NCBI RefSeq assembly: GCF_007677725.1 | Contig: NZ_VEDF01000014.1 | Coordinates: forward strand, 1 to 64,000 | Origin: Pseudomonas sp. URMO17WK12:I11 | Lineage (GTDB): Bacteria > Pseudomonadota > Gammaproteobacteria > Pseudomonadales > Pseudomonadaceae | Direction: 5' to 3' | Length of the DNA stretch: 64,000 nucleotides | Part shown: positions 1 through 8,656 of the stretch, piece after piece | Layout: every line of letters starts with the position of its first letter | How positions within the stretch are numbered: the stretch's first letter is position 1 | Notes under the pieces: model-generated | The model's input: only the letters and a program-made list of their open reading frames with translations | Databases searched by the model: none | Told to the model about the DNA's origin: nothing | Position numbers and translations under genes: made by a program

Positions 1-178
1 CGGGCTGCGCCATTCTCCCGGTGACTGATTCGGCCTGGCGGCCGGCTTCGCTAACATAACGTGCGTCACATTATGCGCACATTCGTATTTCCCACACGAT
101 ACCCACCCAGGGTACATTTCAAGCTCTGGAGCTCACCAAGACGTTCCACTGCCAATCCAACCAAGGACGTCCCCGGTC

Positions 179-790
179 ATGTCCCACCATCCATCCGCCG
201 ACCAGATCGTCGATCTCTATGATCGCCACGCGTCCATCTGGAACAAACTACGCGCCAATCACTTCATCGATAGCAAATGGATCGAGCGCCTCGCTTCGCT
301 GCTCGCGCCGTCGGCAAATGTGCTTGATCTGGGCTGCGGCTCTGGCCAACCGGTCGCGCGTTATCTGATCGAAACCGGCGCGTCTGTCGTGGGTGTGGAT
401 TCATCTAGGCAGATGATCGCATTGTGCAGCGGGCAATTTCCTGCGCAGGAATGGATTCACGCAGACATGCGCACGCTAGCGCTCAATCGCCAGTTCGACG
501 CGATTCTGGCTTGGGACAGCTTTTTCCACCTCAAGCCCGATGATCAACGCCAGATGTTCCCGATTTTCCGCCGCCATGCTTCGCCGAATGCGTTGCTGAT
601 GTTCACAAGTGGTCCCTCGTATGGCGAGGCCTTGGGCACATTCCAGGGCGAGACGTTGTATCACGCGAGCCTGGATCCCCGAGAATACGCTGCGCAACTG
701 CATGACCATGGATTCGAACTGCTGGAACATGTCGTAGAAGACGCGGACTGTGGCGGTCATACCGTCTGGCTCGGGCGGCGCCTACCCTAG
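179..790 (+). CDS. Class I SAM-dependent methyltransferase
   Basis: A 203-residue soluble protein with the Rossmann SAM-binding motif VLDLGCGSGQP at residues 48-58 and an acidic ribose-binding position at the end of the next strand (VVGVDSS). The later AWDSFFHL segment matches the post-motif region of small-molecule methyltransferases such as the UbiE/Methyltransf_11 group. An AAGGACG Shine-Dalgarno-like stretch lies upstream of the ATG. It stands alone, so the substrate cannot be deduced from neighbours. The fold is secure; any specific role would be a guess. Confidence 0.85.
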   Translation: MSHHPSADQIVDLYDRHASIWNKLRANHFIDSKWIERLASLLAPSANVLDLGCGSGQPVARYLIETGASVVGVDSSRQMIALCSGQFPAQEWIHADMRTLALNRQFDAILAWDSFFHLKPDDQRQMFPIFRRHASPNALLMFTSGPSYGEALGTFQGETLYHASLDPREYAAQLHDHGFELLEHVVEDADCGGHTVWLGRRLP

Positions 791-938
791 CCTTATATGC
801 ATTTAAGTAATAACTATGCTAAATATTCATTTAGTTGAGTTATTAGAATGCTTCTTCTAATCCGCATCTGCCCCGTCCGTCGCCAAGCCATCTTCCGAAA
901 GAGTACAAATGTTCTCACGCCCGCAATTGCGGCATAAG

Positions 939-954
939 CTGTATAAATTAACAG
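939..954. promoter_or_regulatory. LexA-like SOS box
   Basis: The 16-mer CTGTATAAATTAACAG fits the gammaproteobacterial LexA pattern CTG-N10-CAG with an AT-rich core. It sits about 83 bases before the XRE regulator ATG, in an AT-rich intergenic stretch (791-1036) that otherwise shows no gene. The match is by eye, so binding is inferred. Confidence 0.5.
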
Positions 955-1036
955 TATCAAAAGCATTTTAGTCTCTGTCTGGTTCTGCCAGGCGGCCTGC
1001 GCTCGTCAAGCACCTCCGTTCCCCCAGGAGCCCACT

Positions 1037-1396
1037 ATGTCGCTGAAAGCCCCTTTTGCCGTGGTCCTGCGCACCTTGCGCGGCGTGCGCAATATTTCCC
1101 AGCGCGATTTCGGCGATACCAGTCGCACGTTCCTTTCCAAACTCGAGGGCGCTCGCGCGAGTATCACGCTGGACAAGCTTGAACAGGTCAGCCAGAGGCT
1201 GGATCTAAGTCCCCTGACGCTGCTGACCCTCACCCTCCAGGAGCAGACAGGTAAAACTGCAGCACGGCTCATCGAGGAGCTACTGAGGGAAATAGAATGT
1301 CTCGGGGCTGATGGACGCGCCTCTGAGCCAGTGACCCTGCTAGCTCAGCGCCGTCAAATCGATCAGGTCGGGCAGCTGCCCCCGCCTCATGGATAA
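1037..1396 (+). CDS. XRE-family helix-turn-helix regulator
   Basis: A 119-residue protein whose first 65 residues form a Cro/CI-type HTH: LRTLRGVRNISQRDFGDTSRTFLSKLEGARASITLDKLEQV spans helices 1-4. The C-terminal half is a short polar tail with no recognisable sensor. The ATG follows CCAGGAG with good spacing. A LexA-like box lies 83 bases upstream, suggesting DNA-damage control, unusual for a small stand-alone XRE protein. Targets are unknown; the small acidic-protein gene downstream is a possible one. Confidence 0.8.
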   Translation: MSLKAPFAVVLRTLRGVRNISQRDFGDTSRTFLSKLEGARASITLDKLEQVSQRLDLSPLTLLTLTLQEQTGKTAARLIEELLREIECLGADGRASEPVTLLAQRRQIDQVGQLPPPHG

Positions 1397-1515
1397 CTGC
1401 CCTTCACCTGATACCGCTGGTCGGTGTCGCAGTGCTCGCAATGGATCATGCTCACAGTGCCGGTACTCAGACACAGTGAGAGGTCAACGGCATGGCCACT
1501 CACACTCCTGTACCT

Positions 1516-1541
1516 GGCCCACCTCAGGGTGGGCCTTTTTT
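1516..1541 (+). terminator. Intrinsic terminator
   Basis: A perfect 8-bp stem (GGCCCACC/GGTGGGCC) with a four-base loop TCAG is followed directly by six T residues. It lies 120 bases past the XRE gene and would end that transcript or a small RNA made from 1397-1541. Confidence 0.85.
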
Positions 1542-1562
1542 CACGAAGCTGAGGACGCTGAG

Positions 1563-1733
1563 ATGAATAGACAACTGCAAATGGGTGGCGGCAGCGTGCA
1601 GGATGACTGGCCTGAGCTTGATCGGGACCAACGCAATGACAGGGCCGACGACCCGGACGCCGACCCGAATGTAGCGGATGATGATGAAAATCGCCCTGGG
1701 GTGCCTGCCAGCGACCCGGAATCCGGCGCTTGA
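1563..1733 (+). CDS. Small acidic hypothetical protein
   Basis: A 56-residue protein starting MNRQLQMGGGS. It is very rich in Asp, Glu, Asn and Pro, has no hydrophobic segment and is probably disordered. A GAGG Shine-Dalgarno element sits about 10 bases upstream, just after an intrinsic terminator, so it would need its own promoter or readthrough. The reading frame stays open further upstream (from 1389), but that part is coded through the terminator hairpin and looks non-genuine. Similar short acidic proteins are common stress-associated hypotheticals in Pseudomonas. Function unknown. Confidence 0.55.
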   Translation: MNRQLQMGGGSVQDDWPELDRDQRNDRADDPDADPNVADDDENRPGVPASDPESGA

Positions 1734-1736
1734 GTG

Positions 1737-2006
1737 TCAGCTTGTCAGCGTTGAATCAGTGACGGTCTGGCTGGGTTTGCTGCCGGATAATCGCCAACTT
1801 ACCGCGGTTATACCGTAGCGCTCAGCCATGGGCCTGCTCACCTTTCTGATTTTCTCCCGGCCGAACTTGGGAATGATGCCAATACCTGCATCACAACTCG
1901 CCCAGTGCCAGGCTTCTGCGTTATCGATTTTCTCCAGGCGAATGATGAAACTACGCGGCTGGCCATGCAGCAGGTAATCGATAATGTACAGCTGGGGACT
2001 AGGCAT
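1737..2006 (-). CDS. DUF6555-like small protein
   Basis: An 89-residue protein beginning MPSPQLYIIDYLLHGQP, with a conserved-looking core FIIRLEKIDNAEAWHWASCDAG. From recall this pattern matches the Pseudomonas DUF6555 family. The start was placed at 2006 because GAGGAGGG lies just before it; a longer frame to 2126 has no ribosome binding site. The C-terminal part (FGREKIRKVSRPMAERYGITAVSW) is basic. It is convergent with the small acidic gene, their stops a few bases apart. The function of the family is unknown. Confidence 0.7.
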   Translation of the reverse strand: MPSPQLYIIDYLLHGQPRSFIIRLEKIDNAEAWHWASCDAGIGIIPKFGREKIRKVSRPMAERYGITAVSWRLSGSKPSQTVTDSTLTS

Positions 2007-2165
2007 CACGCAGCCCTCCTCTTCTCCATGGATGACTTGAAGATTGAGTGACGCGACTGCGCAAAGATTCAATAAAATTGTCGAACAATTCGAATGAATG
2101 GCTGAATGTGCGCTGACGATACCCAACTGGCCCGCCAGAAACGCTGGCGGGCCGTGGAAAAACCG

Positions 2166-2381
2166 CTACTGCTGTTGCTGGCGCCCTCCTCCATGGCTGT
2201 TCTGACCACCCTTGCGGCCTGCTTCGGATGCCCGTTGCCTGTCATTGGCGAAATTGCCGCCCGACGCCTGGCCACCTTTATGACCAGCGCGTGAAGCCCG
2301 TTCACGGTCATTGGCAAAATTGCCTGGATTGGTTTCCTTGGTGCCGCCACGTTGCCCGGTCCGTTGTTGATCACCAGCCAT
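2166..2381 (-). CDS. KGG-repeat stress-induced protein
   Basis: A 71-residue hydrophilic protein with two copies of the KGG motif, in GNFANDRERASRAGHKGGQ and GNFANDRQRASEAGRKGGQ. This is the pattern of the stress-induced family typified by E. coli YciG (general stress, motility-related). The start at 2381 has GGAG upstream; an upstream extension to 2513 is unlikely. A paralogue lies at 22739-22906. Expression in stationary phase is expected from family knowledge, not shown here. Confidence 0.85.
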   Translation of the reverse strand: MAGDQQRTGQRGGTKETNPGNFANDRERASRAGHKGGQASGGNFANDRQRASEAGRKGGQNSHGGGRQQQQ

Positions 2382-2574
2382 GTCGTTTCTCCATTGCGAT
2401 GCAGATGGGTGGGGCGCATGAAACATTGTCATGCATAGTTTCCGAGCCACCAGCGCACGCGGATGCTCAATCCATTTACCTGGCGCCGACCGGTGGCGCC
2501 AAACACCCGCCATGCAAATACTTGTGCCATGGGAGTTGCCTGCACGGAATTTTGGTTCACCTGGCGCTGGCCCT

Positions 2575-2603
2575 CGCAGCAGAGCCTGCGGCCTGCCTAT
2601 AAT
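2575..2603 (+). promoter_or_regulatory. Putative sigma-70 promoter for the CheBR-kinase hybrid
   Basis: A perfect -10 hexamer TATAAT lies at 2598-2603, with a weak -35 region 17 bases upstream (2575-2580). It precedes the hybrid kinase start by about 65 bases. The rest of 2382-2665 holds an inverted repeat TGGCGCC/GGCGCCA (2481-2501) and no gene. Confidence 0.4.
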
Positions 2604-2665
2604 GCGCCATCCAGTGCCCGGCGATGCTTCGAGGGGCGTTCATCAGGTGTGCAAAAGGCATTTCC

Positions 2666-5600
2666 ATGACTTCATCCTCCAAGCAGCCCGCTTCGCCACA
2701 CGACCCGGCGTTGACGCCGAGCCACCTGGACTTTCCGGTGGTGGGCATCGGCGCCTCTGCCGGTGGCCTCGAAGCTATTCGCACGTTCTTCCAGCAGATG
2801 CCCAGCGACTGTGGCATGGCCTTCGTGGTGGTGCTGCATCTCTCGCCAGACCATCAAAGCGTGGCCGATCGTATCATTCAGGAATCGACCCAGATGCCGG
2901 TACGTCAGGTGACCGAGCCGGTGCCGATTGAGCGCAACCACGTGTACGTGATATCCCCGGCCAACCGTTTATCCACCAATGACGGCTACTTGCGCGTGAC
3001 GCCGGCCAACCGCCGCCGTGGCGACCATGTCGCGATCGACCTGTTTTTCCGCGACCTCGCCGAGGTGCACAAGGACCATGCTTTTTGCGTGGTGTTGTCC
3101 GGCACCGGCGCCGACGGCGCAGTGGGCTTGTCGCGCATCAAGGAACAGGGCGGCGTGACGCTGGTACAAACACCGGACGACGCTCAGTACGACAGCATGC
3201 CACGGGCAGCAATTGAAACGGGCATGGTCGACGTGGTACTGCCCGCCGCCGAGATGCCGCAACGGTTGCTCGAACTTTGGCGTACCGCCCGCCATGTGAA
3301 ACTGCCCGAGATCGAGGACGAATCCTTGCCGCCGCCCTTGGGCAGCCGCGCAGGCGACCCGCTAGCCGCAGAGCCGCAGCTTGAAGAGATTCTGCTGCAG
3401 TTGCGCAGCGCGACCGGCCACGATTTCCAGCATTACAAGCGCGCGACCGTATTGCGACGCATCGAGCGCCGCTTGCACGTCACCGGTCAGACTGATCTAA
3501 CCGGTTACCTGCGTTACCTGGAACAACACGACGACGAAGCCCCTGCTTTGCTGGACGATCTGCTGATCGGGGTGACCAATTTTTTCCGCGACCGCGAAGC
3601 CTTCGAAGGGCTGGAACGTCACGTACTGCCGCAGTTGGTCGCAAGTATTGAAGATGGCAGTGAAATTCGCGCCTGGTCGGCAGGCTGTTCGAGCGGAGAA
3701 GAAGCTTACAGCTTGGCCATGCTGCTATCCGAGCAGTTGGCAGTGGAACAGCGTTCGGCCAAAGTTCAAGTCTTCGCCACCGATCTTGATCAGCGCGCGA
3801 TCAGTGTGGCGCGCACCGGCATGTACACGGAAGCCATCGTCACCGATGTGCCGCCCAGCCGTTTACGCCAGTTTTTCGTCAAGGAAGACCAGCACTACCG
3901 GATCCGCAAGGAAATCCGCGAGAAGGTCTTGTTCGCCCGCCACAATCTGCTCGCCGACCCGCCGTTCTCGCAAATCGACCTGGTGGTCTGCCGCAACCTG
4001 CTGATCTACCTGGACCGCGAAGTACAGCGTGAAATCCTGCAGATGTTCCACTTCGCGCTGCGCAGTGGTGGGTTCCTGTTCCTGGGCTCATCGGAATCCG
4101 CGGATGTTGCCAGCGAACTGTTCGTGCCGGTGGACAAGCGCAACCGTATCTACCGTGCGCGCGACGTCAGTCCGGTCGGGCGCGGCTCCGGGCGGCAATT
4201 GCCCGGGGCCAGCGTTGCCAGCGTGACCCAGCACCGACAAGCCCAGGCCAAGCCCAGTCGCAAGCCGTCCTATGCCGAGATGCATCACCGTGCGCTGGCA
4301 CGGCGCACACCGCCGAGCCTGATCATCGACGGTGACGGCAATATCTTGCACATGAGCGAGGGGATCGGCCACTACCTCACACTGGCAGGCGGCGAGCCGA
4401 GCCGCAATCTGATCAACCTGGTACTGCCCAGCCTGCGCCTGGCATTGCGCACTACGCTGTTCCAGGCCCGCCAGGGCACCGAAGCGGTGACCTCGCGGCC
4501 GGTCGACTTCGGCGAGGGCGAGCAGTACCAGCAGGTGGAAATTACCGTGCAGCCCTTCAAGGACGAACAGACTACCGGCGAGTGCCTGCTGGTCGTCTTC
4601 GACGCCCGTACGCCGGATACCACGCTGCCAATCCCAGGGGTCATTCGGCAAACCGACAGCATGGTGCTGCAGAACCTTGAACGCGAGCTCCAGCGCACGC
4701 GGCTGCAACTGCAGGAAATCATCGAACAGTCGGAGATCTCCAGTGAGGAGCTGACTGCCTCCAACGAGGAAATGCAGGCGGTCAACGAAGAGCTCCGCTC
4801 GGCCAGCGAAGAATTGGAAACCAGCAAGGAGGAGCTGCAGTCGATCAACGAGGAGCTGCTCACGGTCAACTACGAGCTCAAGAATAAGGTCGAAGAAACC
4901 GACAAGGTCAACGACTATCTGAGCAACCTGATCGCCTCCACCGACATCGCCACGGTATTCGTTGACCGCAACCTGCATATCCGCTGGTTCACGCCTCGGG
5001 CCACTGACCTGTTCAACATGTTGCCGGTCGATACCGGCCGTTCGCTGCTGGACATCACCCACCGCCTCGACTACCCGGCAATGGCCGACGACGCCCGCGC
5101 CGTGGCTCAGGGTGAAACCATCATCGAACGCGAAATTGGCGCCCAGGACGACCATTGGTATCTGGCCCGACTGCTGCCCTACCGTTCAAGTGAACGCAAA
5201 ATCGATGGCACCGTGTTGACCTTCATCGACATCAGCAAGAACCACGCGGCCGAAGAACGCGTGCGGCTGGGCGAAGAACGCCTGAGCCAACAGCTGGCTG
5301 AATCGCGCAGCTCCAGCCATATGAAGGATGAGTTCTTCGCGGTGATGTCACACGAATTGAAGCATCCGCTCAATCTCATTCAACTCAATGCCGAAATCCT
5401 GCGCAGGCTGCCTGCGGTGACGACCCTACCTGCTGCCAACAAAGCCGTGGGCGCGATTCGTGATGCGGTGGTGAGTCAGGCCAGGATCATCGATGACCTG
5501 CTCGATGTGGCCCGCATCCGCACCGGCAAGCTCAAGTTGAAGATCGAGCCAGTCGACCTTGCAGCGATTCTGCGTAGCGTTCACGCCGTGGTGCTGAGCA

Positions 5601-6436
5601 ATAATCCACCTTGCACGGTCCATCTCGAACTTCCGCTCGACGATCAGGTGCTGCTCATCGACGGCGACAGTACCCGCCTGGAGCAGATCATTTGGAATTT
5701 GCTCAACAACGCGCTGAAATTCAGTCCGGCGGGCACCTTGATTCGTTTGGTGCTCAGCCATGATGCCGGCACAGTTCGCCTGCAGGTGATCGACCAGGGC
5801 CAGGGGCTCGAACCGAGCAGCCTGCTGCACATCTTCGATCTGTTCGCCCAGGCTATGCCCCATCAACCCCATGCCCGCGACGGACTCGGCATCGGCCTGT
5901 CGCTGGTGCGCCAGTTGGTCGAGGCTCACGGTGGAACGGTGACCGCGCATTCGGACGGGTTGGGCCAGGGCTGTACCTTTACCGTGATATTGCCGCTGTC
6001 CAACGTCGGTTCGCTGCAAGCCGTGCACGCTCCCGCATTGCCAGATGAAGGACGCCTGCAGGGGCTGCATGTACTGCTGGTCGATGATTCACCCCAGGTA
6101 CTGAGCGTGATGCAGGAGTTGCTGCAAATGGAAAGCGCGCAGGTATCGGCCTTCAGCGACCCGCGTCAGGCGTTGTCAGCCTGTGCCGATCAGTCATTCG
6201 ATGTGATCCTCTCCGATATCGGCATGCCCGAAATGGACGGCAATGAGTTGATCAAAGTACTGCGCGCTTTACCGCATCTGCAGCACACCCCCGCCATCGC
6301 ACTGACGGGCTACGGCGCCAGTGTCGACCAACATCGCTCGCGCCAGGCTGGTTTCGACCGGCATTTGAACAAGCCGGTAGGCTACGATGACCTGATCGAG
6401 GCAATCGAGACACTGATTGGTTCCGAGCGCTATTGA
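2666..6436 (+). CDS. CheB-CheR-PAS-histidine kinase-receiver hybrid
   Basis: A 1256-residue cytoplasmic signalling protein. In order: CheB methylesterase (GIGASAGG near 27-34, HLSPDH, SGTGADGA, giving the Ser-His-Asp triad); CheR methyltransferase (SAM motif SAGCSSGEEAYSL near 338); a long heptad coiled coil of NEEL/SKEEL repeats (about 671-745); a PAS domain (about 752-855); a HisKA domain with phospho-acceptor His896 in MSHELKHPLN; a HATPase domain (NLLNNALKFSP); and a C-terminal receiver with Asp1184 in SDIGMPEMDG. All key residues are present. There is no membrane segment and no partner regulator, so output is probably the receiver or methylation of an unlinked receptor. The ATG at 2666 was preferred; 2624 is an in-frame alternative. 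Confidence 0.93.
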   Translation: MTSSSKQPASPHDPALTPSHLDFPVVGIGASAGGLEAIRTFFQQMPSDCGMAFVVVLHLSPDHQSVADRIIQESTQMPVRQVTEPVPIERNHVYVISPANRLSTNDGYLRVTPANRRRGDHVAIDLFFRDLAEVHKDHAFCVVLSGTGADGAVGLSRIKEQGGVTLVQTPDDAQYDSMPRAAIETGMVDVVLPAAEMPQRLLELWRTARHVKLPEIEDESLPPPLGSRAGDPLAAEPQLEEILLQLRSATGHDFQHYKRATVLRRIERRLHVTGQTDLTGYLRYLEQHDDEAPALLDDLLIGVTNFFRDREAFEGLERHVLPQLVASIEDGSEIRAWSAGCSSGEEAYSLAMLLSEQLAVEQRSAKVQVFATDLDQRAISVARTGMYTEAIVTDVPPSRLRQFFVKEDQHYRIRKEIREKVLFARHNLLADPPFSQIDLVVCRNLLIYLDREVQREILQMFHFALRSGGFLFLGSSESADVASELFVPVDKRNRIYRARDVSPVGRGSGRQLPGASVASVTQHRQAQAKPSRKPSYAEMHHRALARRTPPSLIIDGDGNILHMSEGIGHYLTLAGGEPSRNLINLVLPSLRLALRTTLFQARQGTEAVTSRPVDFGEGEQYQQVEITVQPFKDEQTTGECLLVVFDARTPDTTLPIPGVIRQTDSMVLQNLERELQRTRLQLQEIIEQSEISSEELTASNEEMQAVNEELRSASEELETSKEELQSINEELLTVNYELKNKVEETDKVNDYLSNLIASTDIATVFVDRNLHIRWFTPRATDLFNMLPVDTGRSLLDITHRLDYPAMADDARAVAQGETIIEREIGAQDDHWYLARLLPYRSSERKIDGTVLTFIDISKNHAAEERVRLGEERLSQQLAESRSSSHMKDEFFAVMSHELKHPLNLIQLNAEILRRLPAVTTLPAANKAVGAIRDAVVSQARIIDDLLDVARIRTGKLKLKIEPVDLAAILRSVHAVVLSNNPPCTVHLELPLDDQVLLIDGDSTRLEQIIWNLLNNALKFSPAGTLIRLVLSHDAGTVRLQVIDQGQGLEPSSLLHIFDLFAQAMPHQPHARDGLGIGLSLVRQLVEAHGGTVTAHSDGLGQGCTFTVILPLSNVGSLQAVHAPALPDEGRLQGLHVLLVDDSPQVLSVMQELLQMESAQVSAFSDPRQALSACADQSFDVILSDIGMPEMDGNELIKVLRALPHLQHTPAIALTGYGASVDQHRSRQAGFDRHLNKPVGYDDLIEAIETLIGSERY

Positions 6437-6528
6437 CCACCGCTAACGATAATTGCAGCTTCGACTCAACTTTTCAGGCAGCCCGGCAGACTAAGCTTCA
6501 ATAGGAACTGGAATTATCGGGAGACTGC

Positions 6529-6927
6529 ATGAAGTTGGTCAAACCACGCGCCTCGATCATCTGCCATCACGGCAAGAAGCCGGACAGGTGGCTGTGGGTA
6601 CGTAAACCGGATGCGCCGTGGACATTGCCGGGCGGCAAGATCGAACCCGGCGAAAGCCCCGTTGAAGCAGCGCGCCGCGAGTTACTTGAAGAAACAGGCC
6701 TCGAGGCGCAGAGCCTGACCCTGCTCATGCGGCATGAAACGCCGGAGCGTATGCACTTCGTCTTCGAAGCCGAATTCGCCGAGCCGCCCCAACCTGTCCC
6801 TCTGCACGAAATAGATGCGCTGCGCTTCGCCCATATCGACAACGTGTCGTCACTCAAACAAGAGATGAAGACGTTGATCGAATCTTTGCTGGCGTGCGAC
6901 AAGAGCATCGCCTCTTCCCTGCGTTAG
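6529..6927 (+). CDS. Nudix hydrolase
   Basis: A 132-residue enzyme with a full Nudix box, GGKIEPGESPVEAARRELLEETG, including the RE and EE metal ligands. It hydrolyses a nucleoside diphosphate linked to another group; the substrate cannot be read from sequence. A QEMK-rich C-terminal helix follows. The gene stands alone between the hybrid kinase and a convergent ClpP-like protease. GGGAG lies upstream of the ATG. Confidence 0.9.
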   Translation: MKLVKPRASIICHHGKKPDRWLWVRKPDAPWTLPGGKIEPGESPVEAARRELLEETGLEAQSLTLLMRHETPERMHFVFEAEFAEPPQPVPLHEIDALRFAHIDNVSSLKQEMKTLIESLLACDKSIASSLR

Positions 6928-6933
6928 CCCCGC

Positions 6934-6958
6934 CCTTGGCGCTGATCAGGCGCCAAGG
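6934..6958. terminator. Intergenic hairpin between convergent genes
   Basis: A perfect 9-bp inverted repeat CCTTGGCGC/GCGCCAAGG with a seven-base loop lies between the Nudix and ClpP-like stop codons. There is no T tract on either strand, so it may act as a 3'-end stabiliser rather than a classical terminator. Confidence 0.5.
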
Positions 6959-6967
6959 CTGCGTGAA

Positions 6968-7519
6968 TCAAGCATGCACGCTCCACTGGCACACACCTGT
7001 CTCGATGGCCATCTCGTCAATGGCATGAATCATTCCGCTTGCCAGCGCTTCGCGGGGGCCGAGGATACGCGGATATGCCATCAGGTAACGGGGGATGTCG
7101 AGCACCTCATCGCTTCCTTCCGTGCGCTCGGCGACGATCTGCGCGTACAGGCGCAAATCGTAATCCAGGCTCATGGCGTACTCGGCCATGCGCGAATGGT
7201 CCACCGACCCATGCAATGTCCAGTGGAAGGGATGAAACAGGAATTTGCTGTGGGCACAGGCCGTTCGGTGCTCACCCGCCAGGAACAGGATATTGCCCAT
7301 CGATTCCACGGTGCCCAAGTTGTGGGTGTGCACGGGTACCGGCAGGGCGCGCAGAAAGTTATACAGCGTGAAGCCGTAGCTGCACTCCCCGCCCATGGTG
7401 GCGATGTTGAGCTGCAGGATTTCTGCCCCTTGTTGCACGACCTTGGAGCAGGTGGCGATGAGGTTGCCGCAGGTCGAGGAGTTGATCGGCCCGGTGAAAT
7501 GGATGATGTGTCTGGCCAT
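6968..7519 (-). CDS. ClpP-like serine protease, stand-alone
   Basis: A 183-residue ClpP/crotonase-fold protein. It keeps the oxyanion strand TMGGECSYGF, the catalytic Ser in GTVESMGNILFLAG (ClpP pattern SMG) and a His in KFLFHPFHW, near the expected spacing. It is shorter and more divergent than housekeeping ClpP (about 200 residues), and no ClpX/ClpA ATPase is adjacent. The GGAGG ribosome binding site supports the start at 7519 rather than 7618. Likely a stress or specialised peptidase; an ATPase partner or independent action cannot be told from sequence. Confidence 0.75.
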   Translation of the reverse strand: MARHIIHFTGPINSSTCGNLIATCSKVVQQGAEILQLNIATMGGECSYGFTLYNFLRALPVPVHTHNLGTVESMGNILFLAGEHRTACAHSKFLFHPFHWTLHGSVDHSRMAEYAMSLDYDLRLYAQIVAERTEGSDEVLDIPRYLMAYPRILGPREALASGMIHAIDEMAIETGVCQWSVHA

Positions 7520-7738
7520 GCGTGCCTCCAGAATTGGCAGGTCCGTTCCAGGAATCCAGGGCGCTGCGACGGGGTCACTGCAGCCCGGCTTTGCTATGCG
7601 GTGGAAAAGCCGCAGCACCTAAAGTTCAACTCATCCAGACTGCTGTCGCTTAGGTGGATTGCGCTGAACCCTGACCCCTTCCTGCCTGTCGTTTATTCAG
7701 AGTGAAGGACAGAGGACCAAGGTGATGAGGACAGCAGC

Positions 7739-8656
7739 GTGAGCGATATCCGCATCGGTATATCCGGATGGCGCTATGGCCCCTGGCGCAAGGACTTCTA
7801 CCCCAAAGGGCTACGCCAGGACAGCGAGTTGGCCTTCGCCTCGCGCGCGGTCAACAGCATCGAGATCAATGGCTCGTTCTACAGCCTGCAAACCCCTGAG
7901 CGCTACGTGAGCTGGCGAGACGAGACGCCGGACGACTTCGTCTTCTCGGTCAAGGGGCCGCGCTATATCACCCACGTGCGCAGGCTCAAGGAGATCGACG
8001 AAGCGATTGCCAACTTCTTCGCCTCCGGACCGCTGTTGCTCGGCGACAAGCTCGGCCCGTTTCTGTGGCAGTTCCCACCGAACATGAAATTCGATCAGGC
8101 GCGCTTCGCTGAATTTTTCGAGCGCTTGCCCAGGGATCGCAAAAGCGCGCGCGACTGTGCCCGGCACTGCGCCGAACGCCTGCAGGGCAACGGCGGTATA
8201 GCGATCAAAGGCAACGCCAAGCTGCGCCATGCCGTGGAGATACGCCACGAAAGCTTTATCTGCGAAGACTTCATCAAGTTGCTGCGCAAGCACAACGTTG
8301 CCTTGGTGGTGGCCGACAGTGCCGGCAAGTGGCCGCAGTACGAAGATGTCACCGCTGATTTCGTCTACATGCGGCTGCACGGCGATGTCGAACTCTACAG
8401 CAGCGGCTACACCGCCCGCGCCCTGCGCCACTGGAAACGACGAATCCAGGCCTGGAGCACTGGCGGACAGGTCGAGGATGCCAAGCTGATCCTCGATGCC
8501 GCCCCGCGCCGTCGCAAGTCGCGGGACGTGTATTGCTACTTCGATAACGACCAGAAGGTCCATGCTCCCTATGACGCGCGCAGATTACTGGAGAAACTGC
8601 ACTTGGATTTCCACCTGCTGACCGAGCCCGGCGTAGTGCCAGAGGTGGCACTGTGA
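7739..8656 (+). CDS. DUF72 family protein
   Basis: A 305-residue protein of the DUF72/YecE family, a TIM-barrel-like fold. Typical family segments are IRIGISGWRYGPWRKDFYP at the N terminus, EINGSFYSLQTPERYVSW, FLWQFPP and DFVYMRLHG. The start is GTG at 7739, preceded by TGAGGA. It is first in a four-gene operon, overlapping the next gene by four bases (GTGA). The biochemical role of DUF72 is not established; here it travels with phospholipid genes. The 5' region 7520-7738 contains no other gene. Confidence 0.85.
   Translation: MSDIRIGISGWRYGPWRKDFYPKGLRQDSELAFASRAVNSIEINGSFYSLQTPERYVSWRDETPDDFVFSVKGPRYITHVRRLKEIDEAIANFFASGPLLLGDKLGPFLWQFPPNMKFDQARFAEFFERLPRDRKSARDCARHCAERLQGNGGIAIKGNAKLRHAVEIRHESFICEDFIKLLRKHNVALVVADSAGKWPQYEDVTADFVYMRLHGDVELYSSGYTARALRHWKRRIQAWSTGGQVEDAKLILDAAPRRRKSRDVYCYFDNDQKVHAPYDARRLLEKLHLDFHLLTEPGVVPEVAL

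Noticed and set aside
61..80. Inverted repeat GTGCG/CGCAC upstream of the first methyltransferase
   Set aside because: Arms of five bases only, which occur often by chance in GC-rich DNA.
4088..5155. Long minus-strand open frame of 355 codons opposite the hybrid kinase
   Set aside because: It lies antisense to a protein with intact domains, has no ribosome binding site and its sequence is a GC-rich mirror of the coding strand.
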